DNA of 64,000 bases from Jiangella endophytica. Its GTDB lineage: Bacteria; Actinomycetota; Actinomycetes; Jiangellales; Jiangellaceae. This document shows positions 43,859 to 52,875 of this stretch, piece after piece. Location: NCBI RefSeq assembly GCF_003427025.1, contig NZ_QVAI01000017.1:62001-126000 (forward strand). The letters are read 5' to 3'. Position numbers and translations under genes: made by a program. The first letter of the stretch is position 1. Each line of letters starts with the position of its first letter. The notes under the pieces were generated by a model. That model was not told the DNA's origin and ran no database searches. It saw only the letters and a program-made list of their open reading frames with translations.

Positions 43859-43973
43859 ACCGACGAATTTAGGGAGGTTACGGACAGGCGTCAAGAGGGT
43901 TGCGGGACCGGTCGTCGGTCACACCTCGCGTGGCCGTCGGCGCGACGTCACCAAGACTGTGTAGAACAGACCC

Positions 43974-44528
43974 ATGAACCAGACGGCCGTCGACTCCCAC
44001 GAGAACTGGCTCACCCCCGAAGAGCTCGCCGCCGCGCGTCGTCGGCTCCCGATCCTCTATGTCAACGCGGTTCCCGTACGGGTCGACGACACCGGCGTCG
44101 TGACGTCGGTCGGCCTGCTGCTGCGATCGACCGCCGAGGGCGAGATCCGGCGCGAGCTGGTGGCCGGCCGGGTGCTGTTCCACGAGCGCATCCGCGACGC
44201 ACTGCTGCGGCACATCGAGAAGGACCTCGGCCCCCTGGCGCTGCCGCGCATCCCGGTGTCACCGTCGCCGTTCACCGTCGCCGAGTACCTGCCGACGCCG
44301 GGCGTGACGCCGTACCACGACCCCCGCCAGCACGCCGTCGCGCTGGCCTTCGTCATCCCCGTCTCCGGCGACTGCGCGCCCCGTCAGGACGCGCTCGACC
44401 TCATCTGGCTCTCACCGCAGGACGCCGCCGACGACGCCGTCCAGAAGGAGATGCTCGGCGGGCACGGCATCGTGCTGCGGCAGGCGCTGGCCCACCTCGG
44501 GTTCCCGCCGGCGCCGTCGGTCGCCTAG
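43974..44528 (+). CDS. DUF4916/NUDIX-like protein
   Basis: 184 residues. The pattern (NWLTPEELAAARRRLPILYVNAVPVRVDDTGVVTSVGLLLRSTAEGEIRRELVAGRVLFHERIRDALLRHIEKDLG) matches the actinobacterial DUF4916 group assigned to the NUDIX clan. The classical Nudix box (GX5EX7REUXEEXGU) is not recognisable, so hydrolase activity is doubtful. TGTAGAAC lies about 7 bases before the ATG, a leaderless-type arrangement. It converges on lepA with only 6 bp between stops. A frequent neighbour of lepA in actinobacteria. Confidence 0.78.
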   Translation: MNQTAVDSHENWLTPEELAAARRRLPILYVNAVPVRVDDTGVVTSVGLLLRSTAEGEIRRELVAGRVLFHERIRDALLRHIEKDLGPLALPRIPVSPSPFTVAEYLPTPGVTPYHDPRQHAVALAFVIPVSGDCAPRQDALDLIWLSPQDAADDAVQKEMLGGHGIVLRQALAHLGFPPAPSVA

Positions 44529-44534
44529 CGCCGC

Positions 44535-46391
44535 CTAGTTCGAGCCGCCCCCGTCGGACGAGAGTGCCGCGATGAAGGCCTCCTGCGGCACCTCGACCCG
44601 GCCGACCATCTTCATGCGCTTCTTGCCTTCCTTCTGCTTCTCCAGCAGCTTCCGCTTCCGCGTGATGTCGCCGCCGTAGCACTTGGCCAGGACGTCCTTG
44701 CGGATGGCGCGGATGTTCTCGCGGGCGATGACGCGCGCGCCGATGGCGGCCTGGATGGGCACCTCGAACTGCTGCCGCGGGATGAGTTCCTTGAGCTTGC
44801 CCGCCATGGCGACGCCGTACGCGTAGGCCTTGTCGCGGTGGACGATGGCGCTGAAGGCGTCGACGGGGTCGCCGTGCAGCAGGATGTCGACCTTGACGAG
44901 GTCGGCCTCCTGCTCGCCGGTGGGCTCGTAGTCGAGGCTGGCGTAGCCGCGGGTACGCGACTTGAGCGCGTCGAAGAAGTCGAAGACGATCTCGGCCAGC
45001 GGGAGGGTGTAGCGCAGCTCGACGCGATCCTCGGACAGGTAGTCCATGCCCAGCAGCGTGCCCCGGCGGGCCTGGCACAGCTCCATGATGGTGCCGACGA
45101 ACTCGCTCGGCGCCAGCAGCGTGGCCCGGACCACCGGCTCGCGCACCGACGCGATCTTGCCGGACGGGAACTCGCTGGGGTTGGTGACCGTGTGCTCGAC
45201 GCCGTCCTCCATGCTGACCTGGTAGACGACGTTGGGTGCGGTCGAGATGAGGTCGAGGCCGAACTCGCGCTCGAGCCGCTCGCGGACGATCTCGAGGTGC
45301 AGCAGGCCCAGGAAGCCGCAGCGGAACCCGAAGCCGAGCGCCGCCGACGTCTCCGGCTCGTAGACCAGCGCGGCGTCGTTGAGCTTGAGTTTGTCGAGGG
45401 CCTCGCGCAGGTCCGGGTAGTCGGAGCCGTCGAGCGGATAGAGGCCCGAGAACACCATCGGCTTGGGCTCGCGGTAACCGGCCAGCGGCTTGGTGGCCGG
45501 CTTGGCGGAGTCGGTGACGGTGTCGCCGACCTTCGACTGACGGACGTCCTTGACGCCGGTGATGAGGTAGCCGACCTCGCCGACGCCGAGGCCACCGCCG
45601 GGCTGCATCTCCGGCGAGATGACGCCGATCTCGAGCAGCTCGTGGGTCGCCTTCGTCGAGAGCATCAGGATGCGCTCGCGCGGCGTCAGCTTGCCGTCGA
45701 TGACGCGGACGTACGTGACGACGCCGCGGTAGGAGTCGTAGACGCTGTCGAAGATCATCGCGCGCGCCGGCGCGTCCGCGTCGCCCTCCGGCGCCGGCAC
45801 CTCGGCCACGACGCGCTCGAGCAGGTCGAGCACGCCCTCGCCGGTCTTGCCGCTGACCCGCAGTACGTCGTCGGGGTCGCCGCCGATGAGGTGCGCCAGC
45901 TCGGCGGCGTACTTGTCGGGCTGCGCGGCCGGCAGGTCGATCTTGTTCAGAACCGGGATGATCGTGAGGTCGTTCTCGAGCGCCATGTAGAGGTTCGCCA
46001 GTGTCTGCGCCTCGATGCCCTGCGCGGCGTCGACCAGCAGGACCGCGCCTTCGCACGCGGCCAGGCTGCGACTGACCTCGTAGGAGAAGTCGACGTGCCC
46101 CGGGGTGTCGATGAGGTTGAGCGCGAAAGTGACGCCGTCGCTCTCAGGCGCGTGGGAGGTGAACGGCAGCCGCACCGCCTGGCTCTTGATGGTGATGCCG
46201 CGCTCGCGCTCGATGTCCATGCGGTCGAGGTACTGCGCGCGCATCGACCGATCGTCGACCACCCCGGTGAGCTGCAGCATCCGGTCCGCCAGCGTCGACT
46301 TGCCGTGGTCGATGTGGGCGATGATGCAGAAGTTCCGGATCAGCTCCGGCGGGGTCGCCGACGGCACCGGCGCGTTCTCGCTGACTGGCAC
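44535..46391 (-). CDS. lepA: elongation factor 4 (LepA)
   Basis: 618 residues from [12 protein letters not shown], chosen for GAGGA upstream and the usual family N-terminus. GTPase motifs: AHIDHGKS (25-32), [19 protein letters not shown]. Domains II and III and the LepA-specific C-terminal domain ([41 protein letters not shown]) are complete. EF4 binds stalled ribosomes and affects translation under stress. Divergent from the Gly-rich/RHH/PemK module. Confidence 0.97.
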   Translation of the reverse strand: MPVSENAPVPSATPPELIRNFCIIAHIDHGKSTLADRMLQLTGVVDDRSMRAQYLDRMDIERERGITIKSQAVRLPFTSHAPESDGVTFALNLIDTPGHVDFSYEVSRSLAACEGAVLLVDAAQGIEAQTLANLYMALENDLTIIPVLNKIDLPAAQPDKYAAELAHLIGGDPDDVLRVSGKTGEGVLDLLERVVAEVPAPEGDADAPARAMIFDSVYDSYRGVVTYVRVIDGKLTPRERILMLSTKATHELLEIGVISPEMQPGGGLGVGEVGYLITGVKDVRQSKVGDTVTDSAKPATKPLAGYREPKPMVFSGLYPLDGSDYPDLREALDKLKLNDAALVYEPETSAALGFGFRCGFLGLLHLEIVRERLEREFGLDLISTAPNVVYQVSMEDGVEHTVTNPSEFPSGKIASVREPVVRATLLAPSEFVGTIMELCQARRGTLLGMDYLSEDRVELRYTLPLAEIVFDFFDALKSRTRGYASLDYEPTGEQEADLVKVDILLHGDPVDAFSAIVHRDKAYAYGVAMAGKLKELIPRQQFEVPIQAAIGARVIARENIRAIRKDVLAKCYGGDITRKRKLLEKQKEGKKRMKMVGRVEVPQEAFIAALSSDGGGSN

Positions 46392-46487
46392 GCAGTTTCC
46401 TCGGGCTTCGGGGTGGATTCGGGTCGGGCGCGGTGTGCTGGCCGCACCAGACATCATCCCATGGTCGGCGATGCGGGCGCGCCAGAA

Positions 46488-46501
46488 AAGTGATATCACT
46501 T
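46488..46501. promoter_or_regulatory. 14-bp perfect palindrome in the lepA-module divergent promoter
   Basis: AAGTGATATCACTT, directly followed by AGCTATC. It lies 45 bp upstream of the plus-strand Gly-rich ORF and is AT-rich in a very GC-rich setting. It is likely an operator, with the nearby RHH protein as a candidate ligand. Confidence 0.55.
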
Positions 46502-46546
46502 AGCTATCTGGTTGGCCGGACTCGGCCGCGACGCCTGGAGGACCGC

Positions 46547-46882
46547 ATGACCGAGACCCCCGCCGACGACTCCTCACACCGCCCCGGCGGTGCTGGCGGC
46601 ATCGGCGACGCCGGCCCCGACGGGGTGGGCCACGGTCCCGGAGGCGGCAACGACGGCGACCTCGCCGGCCACCGTCGCGGGTTCGGCACCGACGGCACCA
46701 CCACCCCTGCCGGCAGGGGCACGGCCGGCGCAGGCACTGCCGGCGTGTGTGCTGCCACCGTCGGCCCGGCCGTCGATCACGGCGGCACAGCCGGCCCGGG
46801 GAGCACTGCCGTCACCACGGGCGGCACTGCCAACAGCATTCACGCCGCCACCGGCGGCGTGGCCGTCGACCTCGGTGGCTGA
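46547..46882 (+). CDS. Gly/Thr/Ala-rich low-complexity protein
   Basis: 111 residues. It is considered real because a strong GGAGG precedes the ATG at the right distance and third codon positions in this frame are almost all G or C, better than in the overlapping frames. Composition is dominated by Gly, Thr, Ala and Asp with His scattered through (HGPGGGNDGDLAGHRRG and similar). No TM helix and no domain; probably disordered. Its stop overlaps the GTG of the RHH gene by 8 bp, so it may serve partly to couple translation. Confidence 0.5.
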   Translation: MTETPADDSSHRPGGAGGIGDAGPDGVGHGPGGGNDGDLAGHRRGFGTDGTTTPAGRGTAGAGTAGVCAATVGPAVDHGGTAGPGSTAVTTGGTANSIHAATGGVAVDLGG

Positions 46883-47159
46883 TCCCGAGGCCGACGGCGC
46901 CCGCCCGGCACGCAGGCGCGAGCGGCACGCCGTCCTACTGCGCCTCGACCCGGCCGTGCACGAGGCGTTGACGCGCTGGGCTCAGGACGAGTTCCGCAGC
47001 GTGAACGCGCAGGTCGAGCTCGTGCTGCGGAACGCGCTGCGGGCGGCCGGGCGGGAGCCGAAGGACGCTGGGCCGCTCCCCCGCCGTGGTCGGCCGCCGT
47101 CCCCACCGTCCGACGAGCCGCCGCCCGGCGGTGGGCCGCCGAACGTCGGCGAAGTGTGA
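46875..47159 (+). CDS. ribbon-helix-helix (Arc-type) DNA-binding protein
   Basis: 94 residues from GTG. The core RHAVLLRLDPAVHEALTRWAQDEFRSVNAQVELVLRNALRAAGR (about 17-59) is an RHH fold: a beta strand (AVLLRL), helix A, and helix B starting at SVNAQVELVL. The tail is Pro/Gly-rich and probably disordered. RHH proteins act as dimeric repressors, often as antitoxins. A PemK-like gene starts 35 bp downstream and an AT-rich palindrome lies upstream, consistent with a toxin-antitoxin-like module. Confidence 0.78.
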   Translation: MADPEADGARPARRRERHAVLLRLDPAVHEALTRWAQDEFRSVNAQVELVLRNALRAAGREPKDAGPLPRRGRPPSPPSDEPPPGGGPPNVGEV

Positions 47160-47193
47160 GGCGGGCGCCGGGTCGCGGCGCTACAGTGCCGAC

Positions 47194-47778
47194 GTGGCCC
47201 GCCTCCTCCGCGACTTCGTGCGCGCTCTGCTGACTCCGTCGAAGCGGCGGACCGATCGCGACGGCGGCCGGCCCGCGCGTCCGTCCACCCGCCCCGCCGA
47301 CCGGCCGGCACCGCGCCGTGACCGGGATGACCGGGGCGACCGAGACGGTGGCGACGAGGCGTCGCCGGGCCAGCCGGGCAGCAACGCGACGACCGAAGCG
47401 CACTCCGTCGGCGCCGTCCACACCTCCTACAACCCGAGCACCGACGGCGACCCCGACCCGGGCGAGATCGTCTGGACCTGGGTCCCGTACGAGGAGAACG
47501 ACGGCCGCGGCAAGGACCGGCCCGTCCTCGTCGTGGCGCGCGAGCCGGGCGGCACCGTCCTCGCCGTCCAGCTGACCAGCAAGAACCACGACGGCGAGCG
47601 CGACTGGGTCGGCGTCGGCGCCGGCCGCTGGGACGGTGAGCACCGCCCGTCCTGGGTCGACATCAGCCGCGTCCTGCGCGTCCACCCCGACGGCATGCGG
47701 CGCGAGGCGGCGGCGCTCGGCCGCGAGCAGTTCGACACGGTCATCGACGCGTTGCGCGCGCGGTACGGCTGGAGCTGA
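47194..47778 (+). CDS. PemK/MazF-like domain protein
   Basis: 194 residues from GTG. A charged, Asp/Arg-rich N-terminal 80 residues (ending about SNATTEAHSVGAVHTSYNPS) precede a PemK-like domain: DPDPGEIVWTWVPYEENDGRGKDRPVLVVARE, then LAVQLTSKNHDGERDWVGVGAGRWDG and SWVDISRVLRVHPDGMRREAAALGREQFDTVIDALR. The PGEIVW and RPVLVV strands are the MazF-type core. The N-terminal extension is unlike stand-alone MazF toxins, so toxicity is not certain. TACAGT lies 6 bases before the GTG, suggesting its own leaderless promoter. Confidence 0.82.
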   Translation: MARLLRDFVRALLTPSKRRTDRDGGRPARPSTRPADRPAPRRDRDDRGDRDGGDEASPGQPGSNATTEAHSVGAVHTSYNPSTDGDPDPGEIVWTWVPYEENDGRGKDRPVLVVAREPGGTVLAVQLTSKNHDGERDWVGVGAGRWDGEHRPSWVDISRVLRVHPDGMRREAAALGREQFDTVIDALRARYGWS

Positions 47779-47838
47779 GCCGCCCCCGGGCGGCGCTCGA
47801 CCGCGGAGCGTGGCCATCCGGCCCCGCCCGGCGCCGAA

Positions 47839-47868
47839 TTGGCTGGTGAGCCGCCGCGCTGGTATTGT
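47839..47868 (+). promoter_or_regulatory. candidate rpsT promoter
   Basis: TTGGCT (47839-47844), 18-base spacer, TATTGT (47863-47868). It gives a 5' leader of about 130 bases before rpsT, long enough for structure-based autoregulation. Confidence 0.5.
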
Positions 47869-48006
47869 TGGCCGCTGCGCGTCGGCCCAGGTCGCGGACG
47901 CGCCCGGCCAACTCCTTGCCGCCGCGACGGTCCCCCACACCGGCGCGGGTCCCGGAGAAGACCGACGCCCTCACGACCTATCCGAACCGACCAAAGGCAT
48001 CAGTTC

Positions 48007-48267
48007 GTGGCGAACATCAAGTCCCAGAAGAAGCGCATTCTCACCAACGAGAAGGCCCGGCTGCGCAACAAGGCCGTGAAGTCGTCGCTCAAGACGGCTA
48101 TCCGCAGGTTCCACGACGCCGCCGACGCCGGCGAGACCGAGAAGGCTGTCGAGGCCGCTCACGCCGCCAACCGGCAGCTCGACAAGGCCGCCTCCAAGGG
48201 CGTCATCCACAAGAACCAGGCGGCCAACCGCAAGTCCTCGATCTCGAAGCGGGCCGCCTCGCTCTGA
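48007..48267 (+). CDS. rpsT: 30S ribosomal protein S20
   Basis: 86 residues from [29 protein letters not shown] is the standard actinobacterial S20 N-terminus, and the rest ([37 protein letters not shown]) is helical and basic, binding 16S rRNA helices. AAAGG lies 9 bases upstream. Followed by a strong hairpin. It diverges from holA, as usual for this neighbourhood. Confidence 0.97.
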   Translation: MANIKSQKKRILTNEKARLRNKAVKSSLKTAIRRFHDAADAGETEKAVEAAHAANRQLDKAASKGVIHKNQAANRKSSISKRAASL

Positions 48268-48326
48268 GGCCGGGCCCCGCGCCGGCTCGATCACATTCGA
48301 GTCGGCCGCAGGATCAGCTTCGGCTC

Positions 48327-48375
48327 GCACGACGGCGTCGTCCTCCTCTCGCGGAGGGCGGCGCCGTCGTCGTGC
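48327..48375 (+). terminator. rpsT terminator hairpin
   Basis: GCACGACGGCG..CCTCC pairs with GGAGGGCGGCGCCGTCGTCGTGC with a three-base bulge, a stem of about 20 bp starting 59 bp after the rpsT stop. No T-run. Confidence 0.7.
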
Positions 48376-48889
48376 GCCCGGACGCCCTTCACTGCGTCGT
48401 GCCGCTGCTATCGCCACGTCGGTGTGGGAGCCCCTTTTTGCGGCGGATCCCGGAAGCGCGCCGTGTCTCAGCCGCGCCGAGGACGTCCCAGCGCGGCGAC
48501 GCAGGGACGTTCGGATCCGAGGGCTCGATGCCCGCGGCCGGGTCGGCCGACGCTCGGTGCGCCGCCCCGGGGGCCTACGGACACCAGCGGCGGCACCTGT
48601 CGAGTCGCGCGCCATGCGCCCGCCCGTCGGTCGGGCTGGCTCCGGCGACGGCCACGCGCCATCCACCCGCCGGCAGGCCCGAGTAGGTCCGCACACCACC
48701 GTGAACAGCGCTGGACCAGGGCGGCTTCAGGTCAGCAGCACCGCCACCTCGAACGGCTGGACGGGTCGGTGGACGCGTCAGGCGGGGCAGTGCTGCCGCG
48801 GCGTCGGCCAGGTCGCACCAGCAGCGAACGACGTCCTCGTGATGGCCCGCCACCGACGCCGAACCTCACCCCGTGGCGCCACGCCAACG
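48376..48889. other. intergenic stretch without recognisable gene
   Basis: About 510 bp between the rpsT terminator and the holA stop. Long open frames cross it, but all are overlaps of holA in other frames and none has a family-like product. No tRNA cloverleaf or repeat array is seen. Confidence 0.5.
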
Positions 48890-49867
48890 TCAGGCAGCGC
48901 GGGCGGTGCCGATGGCGACCAGCGCTGTCGTGAGCGCGAGCGTCGCGTCGTTGCCGCCGCCCTTGACCGCGAGGTCGGCGTCGGCGACGGCGCGGATGGC
49001 GCGGGCGAGGCCAGTCGGCGTCCAGCCGCGCAACTGCCCCCGGAGCACGCGGATCTTCCACGGCGGGATGCCGAGATCGCGGGCGACGTCGGCGTCGCGC
49101 ATGCCACGTGGCGCGCCGGCCAGCCGGGCGAGCGATCGCAGCGAGGTCGCCAGTGCCCCGGTCACCAGCACCGGGTCGGTGCCGGTCTCGATCGCCCAGC
49201 GCAGCTGCTCGACCGCCTCGCCGGTCTTGCCCTCGACGGCGCGGTCGGCGACCACCCAGCCCTTCACCTCGGCGCGGCCCTCGAAGTACATGGCGACCAG
49301 CTGACCGGTGACCTGTCCGTCCGGCGCGTCGGCTGCCAGCTGACTGGCCGCCGAGGCCAGCCCACGCAGGTCGGCGCCGACCGATTCGACCAGCTGCCGC
49401 GCCGCGGCTTCGTCGATGCGGCCGCCGTTGCGGCGAACCTCGGCCCGCACGAACGAGACCTGGTCGTCGGGGCGCGTCAACCGCTCGGCCGCGACCTCGT
49501 GGACGCCGGCCTTGCGCAGCGCGGTGAGCAGCTTCTTGCCCTTGACGCCGCCGGGGTGCAGCAGCACCACGTGGATGCCCTCGATGGGCGTGGTCACGTA
49601 ACCCACCAGCACCTCGCCGACCGGTTCGCTGACGTCCTGAACGTCGTTGACCAGCAGCACGCGGCGGGTGGCGAAGAGCGACGGGCTGACGTGCTCGGCC
49701 AGGGCTCCAGCGGTCAGCTCGGAGCCGGACACCTGCGACACGTCGGAGTCGGAGTCGGCGGCGCGCGCCGCCTTGACGACGGCGCCCGCTGCCCGCTCTG
49801 CCAGCAGCGCCTCCGGGCCGAAGACGAGGGTGACCGGGACGAGGGGGTCGGTCGATAGCGCAGCCAT
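48890..49867 (-). CDS. holA: DNA polymerase III delta subunit
   Basis: 325 residues from MAALSTDPLVPV; an ATG at 49882 (MLCGD) adds five. The delta subunit opens the beta clamp within the clamp loader. N-terminal divergent P-loop-like region VTLVFGPEALLAERAAGAVV, then ATRRVLLVNDVQDV and HVVLLHPGGVKGKKLLTALRKAGVHEV; the C-terminal collar domain ends KIRVLRGQLRGWTPTGLARAIRAVADADLAVKGGGNDATLALTTALV. The start region lies inside the open 3' tail of comEC. Confidence 0.92.
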   Translation of the reverse strand: MAALSTDPLVPVTLVFGPEALLAERAAGAVVKAARAADSDSDVSQVSGSELTAGALAEHVSPSLFATRRVLLVNDVQDVSEPVGEVLVGYVTTPIEGIHVVLLHPGGVKGKKLLTALRKAGVHEVAAERLTRPDDQVSFVRAEVRRNGGRIDEAAARQLVESVGADLRGLASAASQLAADAPDGQVTGQLVAMYFEGRAEVKGWVVADRAVEGKTGEAVEQLRWAIETGTDPVLVTGALATSLRSLARLAGAPRGMRDADVARDLGIPPWKIRVLRGQLRGWTPTGLARAIRAVADADLAVKGGGNDATLALTTALVAIGTARAA

Positions 49868-52800
49868 ATCGCCACACAGCATGTCACGTCCCGCCGACAA
49901 CGTCCGTGCCCACGCACCGATCGCCGCGGCGCCGGTCCCGCCCTCGGCCCGCCGGTCACCACACCGAGCTCTCCGTCGCCGCCACGGACGACGGCGATGC
50001 TGCCGTGCTCGTCGGTCCGGTAGACCCGGACGCCGCTGTCGCGAAGCGCGTCGAGTACGCGAGGCGACGGGTGGCCGTACGTGTTCTCGCCGACGCTGAT
50101 CAGCGCCAGCCGCGCGTCGACACCCGTGAGCAGACCGGCGTCCTGGTGCGGTGACCCGTGGTGGGCGACCTTGAGCACGTCGACGTCCAGCTCGGGCGCG
50201 GATCGCATCAGGGACCGCTGCGCCGTCGGCTCGATGTCGCCGGTCAGCAGCACGCTGACGCCGTCGACGTCGGCCTCGGCGACGATGCTGGCGTTGTTCG
50301 ACTCCGATTCCGAGGTCTCGATCAGGCGGCCGGGCGCGAGCACGTCCAGCCAGAGCCGCTCCCCCACCTGGAGCCGGTCGCCGACCCGCGGCGCCGACGC
50401 CGGGACGCCCGCCGCGGCGAGCCGGCGCCGGACACCGTCGGCGGCCTCGGGCGGATCGTCGAGCGGTGAGACGAGAGCCCGGCTCACGTCGCGACCGGCC
50501 AGTACGCCGTCGAGCCCGCCGACGTGATCGGCGTGGAAGTGGGTCAGGATCAGCAGCGGCACCTGCCGCACGCCGAGCCCGTCGAGGCAACGCCGCACGA
50601 GCCGCGGTTCCGGCCCGGTGTCGACGACGACGGCGGACCGGTCGCCGGCCCGCAGCACGAGCGCGTCGCCCTGACCCACGTCGCAGGCGACGACCAGCCA
50701 GCCGGGCGGCGGCCAGCCCGGCGTCGGGACCGCTTTCAGCAGGCCGATCACCAGGACCGTCCCCGCGACCGCGGTGATGAGCGGGCGGCGCAGCAGCATC
50801 GGCAGCGCCAGCAGCCCGACCACCGCCAGGACGACGGCCGCCACCACGCCGCCGGCGCCCGGCGGCCACGGCAGAACGGCGCCGGGCTGATCGGCGAACC
50901 ATCGTGCGACGGCGGCGATCCACCAGGCCGGGAGCGCGGCCAGCCAGGCGAACCCCGTCGCGACGGGCGGCAGGATCGGGCTCACCACCGCAGCAGCCGC
51001 GCCGAACACCGTCGCCGGCGCCACAGCGGGAGCGGCGAGCATGTTCGCCGGCAGCGCTGCCAGGCTGAGCTGCCCGGACAGCCCGAGCACGATCGGCGTG
51101 CAGGCGACCTGCGCGGCCAGCGGCACGGCGATCGCAACCGCCAGCGGCCGTGGCAGCCATGCCAGTGACCGGGTCCAGGCCGGTACGAGGAGCAGAATGC
51201 CGGCCGTCGCCAGCACGGACAGCGCGAACCCGGCGCTGCGGGCCAGCCAGGGATCGAGCAGCACCAGCACGATCACCGCGGCGGCCAGCGTGGGCAGCCC
51301 GCGCCGCCGCCCGGCGACCGTCAGCCCGACGACGGCGACCAGGCCCATCGCGGCGGCGCGCAGGACGCTCGGCTCCGGCCGCGCGAGCAACACGAACCCG
51401 AGCACGCACACCACGCCGACGACGGGCAGTACGTAGCCGCGGACGCCCAGCCAGCGGGCCAACCCGAGCGCGACCACCAGGACGATCGCGACGTTCGTGC
51501 CCGACACAGCGGTCAGGTGTGTCAGCCCGGCGATCAACATCGCGTCGCGCAGATCGTCGGCCAGCAGCGACTCGTCGCCGATGACTAGGCCCGGCACCAG
51601 CCCGCGCGGATCGGACGGCACCCCGGACACGGCCTCGCGGAGGCCGGCTCGGAACGGCTCGGTCGCGCGGCTGGCGGCGCTGGGCGGGCCGGTCGCGCGC
51701 TCGTCGGGTCCGGTGTACGGGCGAAAGACCGCGGCGACGTCGTCGCGCGGGTGGTCGGTGGACTCGAGCCGGCCCGCCACACTGATCCGCTGGCCCGGCA
51801 GCAGGTCGGCCCAGTGGACGTCGCCGCTGACCAGCAGCACCGGCACGGAGACGTCGTGGGAGCGGCCACGGCCGGTGACGTGGTCGACGTGGAGCCGGCC
51901 GACGACGTACTCCGTGGCAGCGGCCTCCTCGCCGGCCGGGCCGCTGCGTCGCAGCACGGGATCGCGGGCAACGACGCCCTCGAGCTCGACGTGCGCGCCG
52001 ACGGCGGCGAGCGTGGTGACGGGCCCGTCCCAGACCGGCGCCGCCCGAGCCGCCCCGACGGCGAACCCGGCGACCAGGCAGAGCGTCGCGGCGACGAGAG
52101 CGCGCCGACCGGCAGGCGGCAGTCGTCTGCCTCGTCGGCTGCGGACTCCGCCGCGCGGGCGGCGGTCGTCAGAGAGTCGGGTGCCATCAGGTGGCCGGCC
52201 GCCGGAGAAGCGGGTGCCACCAGGTGCGCGGGCGACGCCAGGTGCGCGGGCGACGCCAGGTGCGCGGGCGACGTCTGGTGGACCGTCGTCACCCGGGTGG
52301 CCGCCGGCCGGGAGCCTGCGGCTCGGGCTCGGGCTCGGGCGTGGGCGCTGGTCGGCGACGCGTTGAACGCCGGCGGATCGCTGAGCGTCGGCGGTCCGCT
52401 GGCCGCCGCCGGGTGGCGCAGGCGCGCCATGGTGGCGTTGGCGGCTGGGCGGCTTTCGATCGGCGTCCCGCGGGCGGGTGTGAAGCAGGATCGCCCCGGT
52501 GACGACGACGGCGATCGTGCAGCCGACGAGGCCGACCCGCCAGTGGACCAGCACCCCGGCCAGCGCGCCGAGCCAGAGTCCGAGCGCCGCGGGGACGAGG
52601 CGCAGATCGAGTGGTTCGGCGGCCTCCGGCTCCGCCGGCGGGTCGGCCGGGGCGGAGGCTCGCAGCGCGGCGCCCGCCTGGATCGAGCCCGACGACCTCG
52701 ACCGTGTCGCCCAGCGCCGAGGACCGGACACCGAAGGACGACCCGTCGCGCTCGCCGCGCCGTCCGCCGCAGCTGGGCGCACGGCCGGGAGGGCCGAGCC

Positions 52801-52875
52801 CGACGCCGCGCCGCGAGCGCGTGCTCTGCCCGCACGCGGCGGGGTGGGCATGCCTGGGGCTGGGGGGCGACTCAC
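49714..52875 (-). CDS. comEC: ComEC/Rec2 family DNA-uptake channel protein
   Basis: 1053 residues. A Pro/Arg-rich N-terminus with two TM helices (about 92-130), a variable linker containing VARAPG hexapeptide repeats, a DUF4131-type beta domain (about 290-400), the ComEC competence membrane domain (GLVPGLVIGDESLLADDLRDAMLIAGLTHLTAVSGTNVAIVL onward, many TM helices), and a metallo-beta-lactamase-like domain (VACDVGQGDALVLR and LTHFHADHVGGLDG). It transports single-stranded DNA in competent bacteria. GTG overlaps the comEA stop (GTGA). The last ~60 residues (after VVTGG) are Arg/Pro/Ser-rich and overlap holA, suggesting loss of the original stop. Confidence 0.92.
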   Translation of the reverse strand: MSRPPAPGMPTPPRAGRARARGAASGSALPAVRPAAADGAASATGRPSVSGPRRWATRSRSSGSIQAGAALRASAPADPPAEPEAAEPLDLRLVPAALGLWLGALAGVLVHWRVGLVGCTIAVVVTGAILLHTRPRDADRKPPSRQRHHGAPAPPGGGQRTADAQRSAGVQRVADQRPRPSPSPSRRLPAGGHPGDDGPPDVARAPGVARAPGVARAPGGTRFSGGRPPDGTRLSDDRRPRGGVRSRRGRRLPPAGRRALVAATLCLVAGFAVGAARAAPVWDGPVTTLAAVGAHVELEGVVARDPVLRRSGPAGEEAAATEYVVGRLHVDHVTGRGRSHDVSVPVLLVSGDVHWADLLPGQRISVAGRLESTDHPRDDVAAVFRPYTGPDERATGPPSAASRATEPFRAGLREAVSGVPSDPRGLVPGLVIGDESLLADDLRDAMLIAGLTHLTAVSGTNVAIVLVVALGLARWLGVRGYVLPVVGVVCVLGFVLLARPEPSVLRAAAMGLVAVVGLTVAGRRRGLPTLAAAVIVLVLLDPWLARSAGFALSVLATAGILLLVPAWTRSLAWLPRPLAVAIAVPLAAQVACTPIVLGLSGQLSLAALPANMLAAPAVAPATVFGAAAAVVSPILPPVATGFAWLAALPAWWIAAVARWFADQPGAVLPWPPGAGGVVAAVVLAVVGLLALPMLLRRPLITAVAGTVLVIGLLKAVPTPGWPPPGWLVVACDVGQGDALVLRAGDRSAVVVDTGPEPRLVRRCLDGLGVRQVPLLILTHFHADHVGGLDGVLAGRDVSRALVSPLDDPPEAADGVRRRLAAAGVPASAPRVGDRLQVGERLWLDVLAPGRLIETSESESNNASIVAEADVDGVSVLLTGDIEPTAQRSLMRSAPELDVDVLKVAHHGSPHQDAGLLTGVDARLALISVGENTYGHPSPRVLDALRDSGVRVYRTDEHGSIAVVRGGDGELGVVTGGPRAGPAPRRSVRGHGRCRRDVTCCVAIWLRYRPTPSSRSPSSSARRRCWQSGQRAPSSRRRAPPTPTPTCRRCPAPS
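52221..52274. repeat. 18-bp tandem repeat inside comEC, three copies
   Basis: CAGGTGCGCGGGCGACGC starts at 52221, 52239 and 52257. It encodes VARAPG on the minus strand, in the linker between the first TM helices and the extracellular domain. In-frame period, so length can change without breaking the gene. Confidence 0.9.

Noticed and set aside
43856-44575. Alternative 239-codon plus-strand frame over the DUF4916 gene
   Set aside because: The frame used for DUF4916 has the better third-position GC and a family-like product; the other is Arg/Pro-rich shadow.
48376-48889. tRNA or small protein gene between rpsT and holA
   Set aside because: No cloverleaf, no CCA-type end, no ribosome site with a coding-like frame was found by eye.
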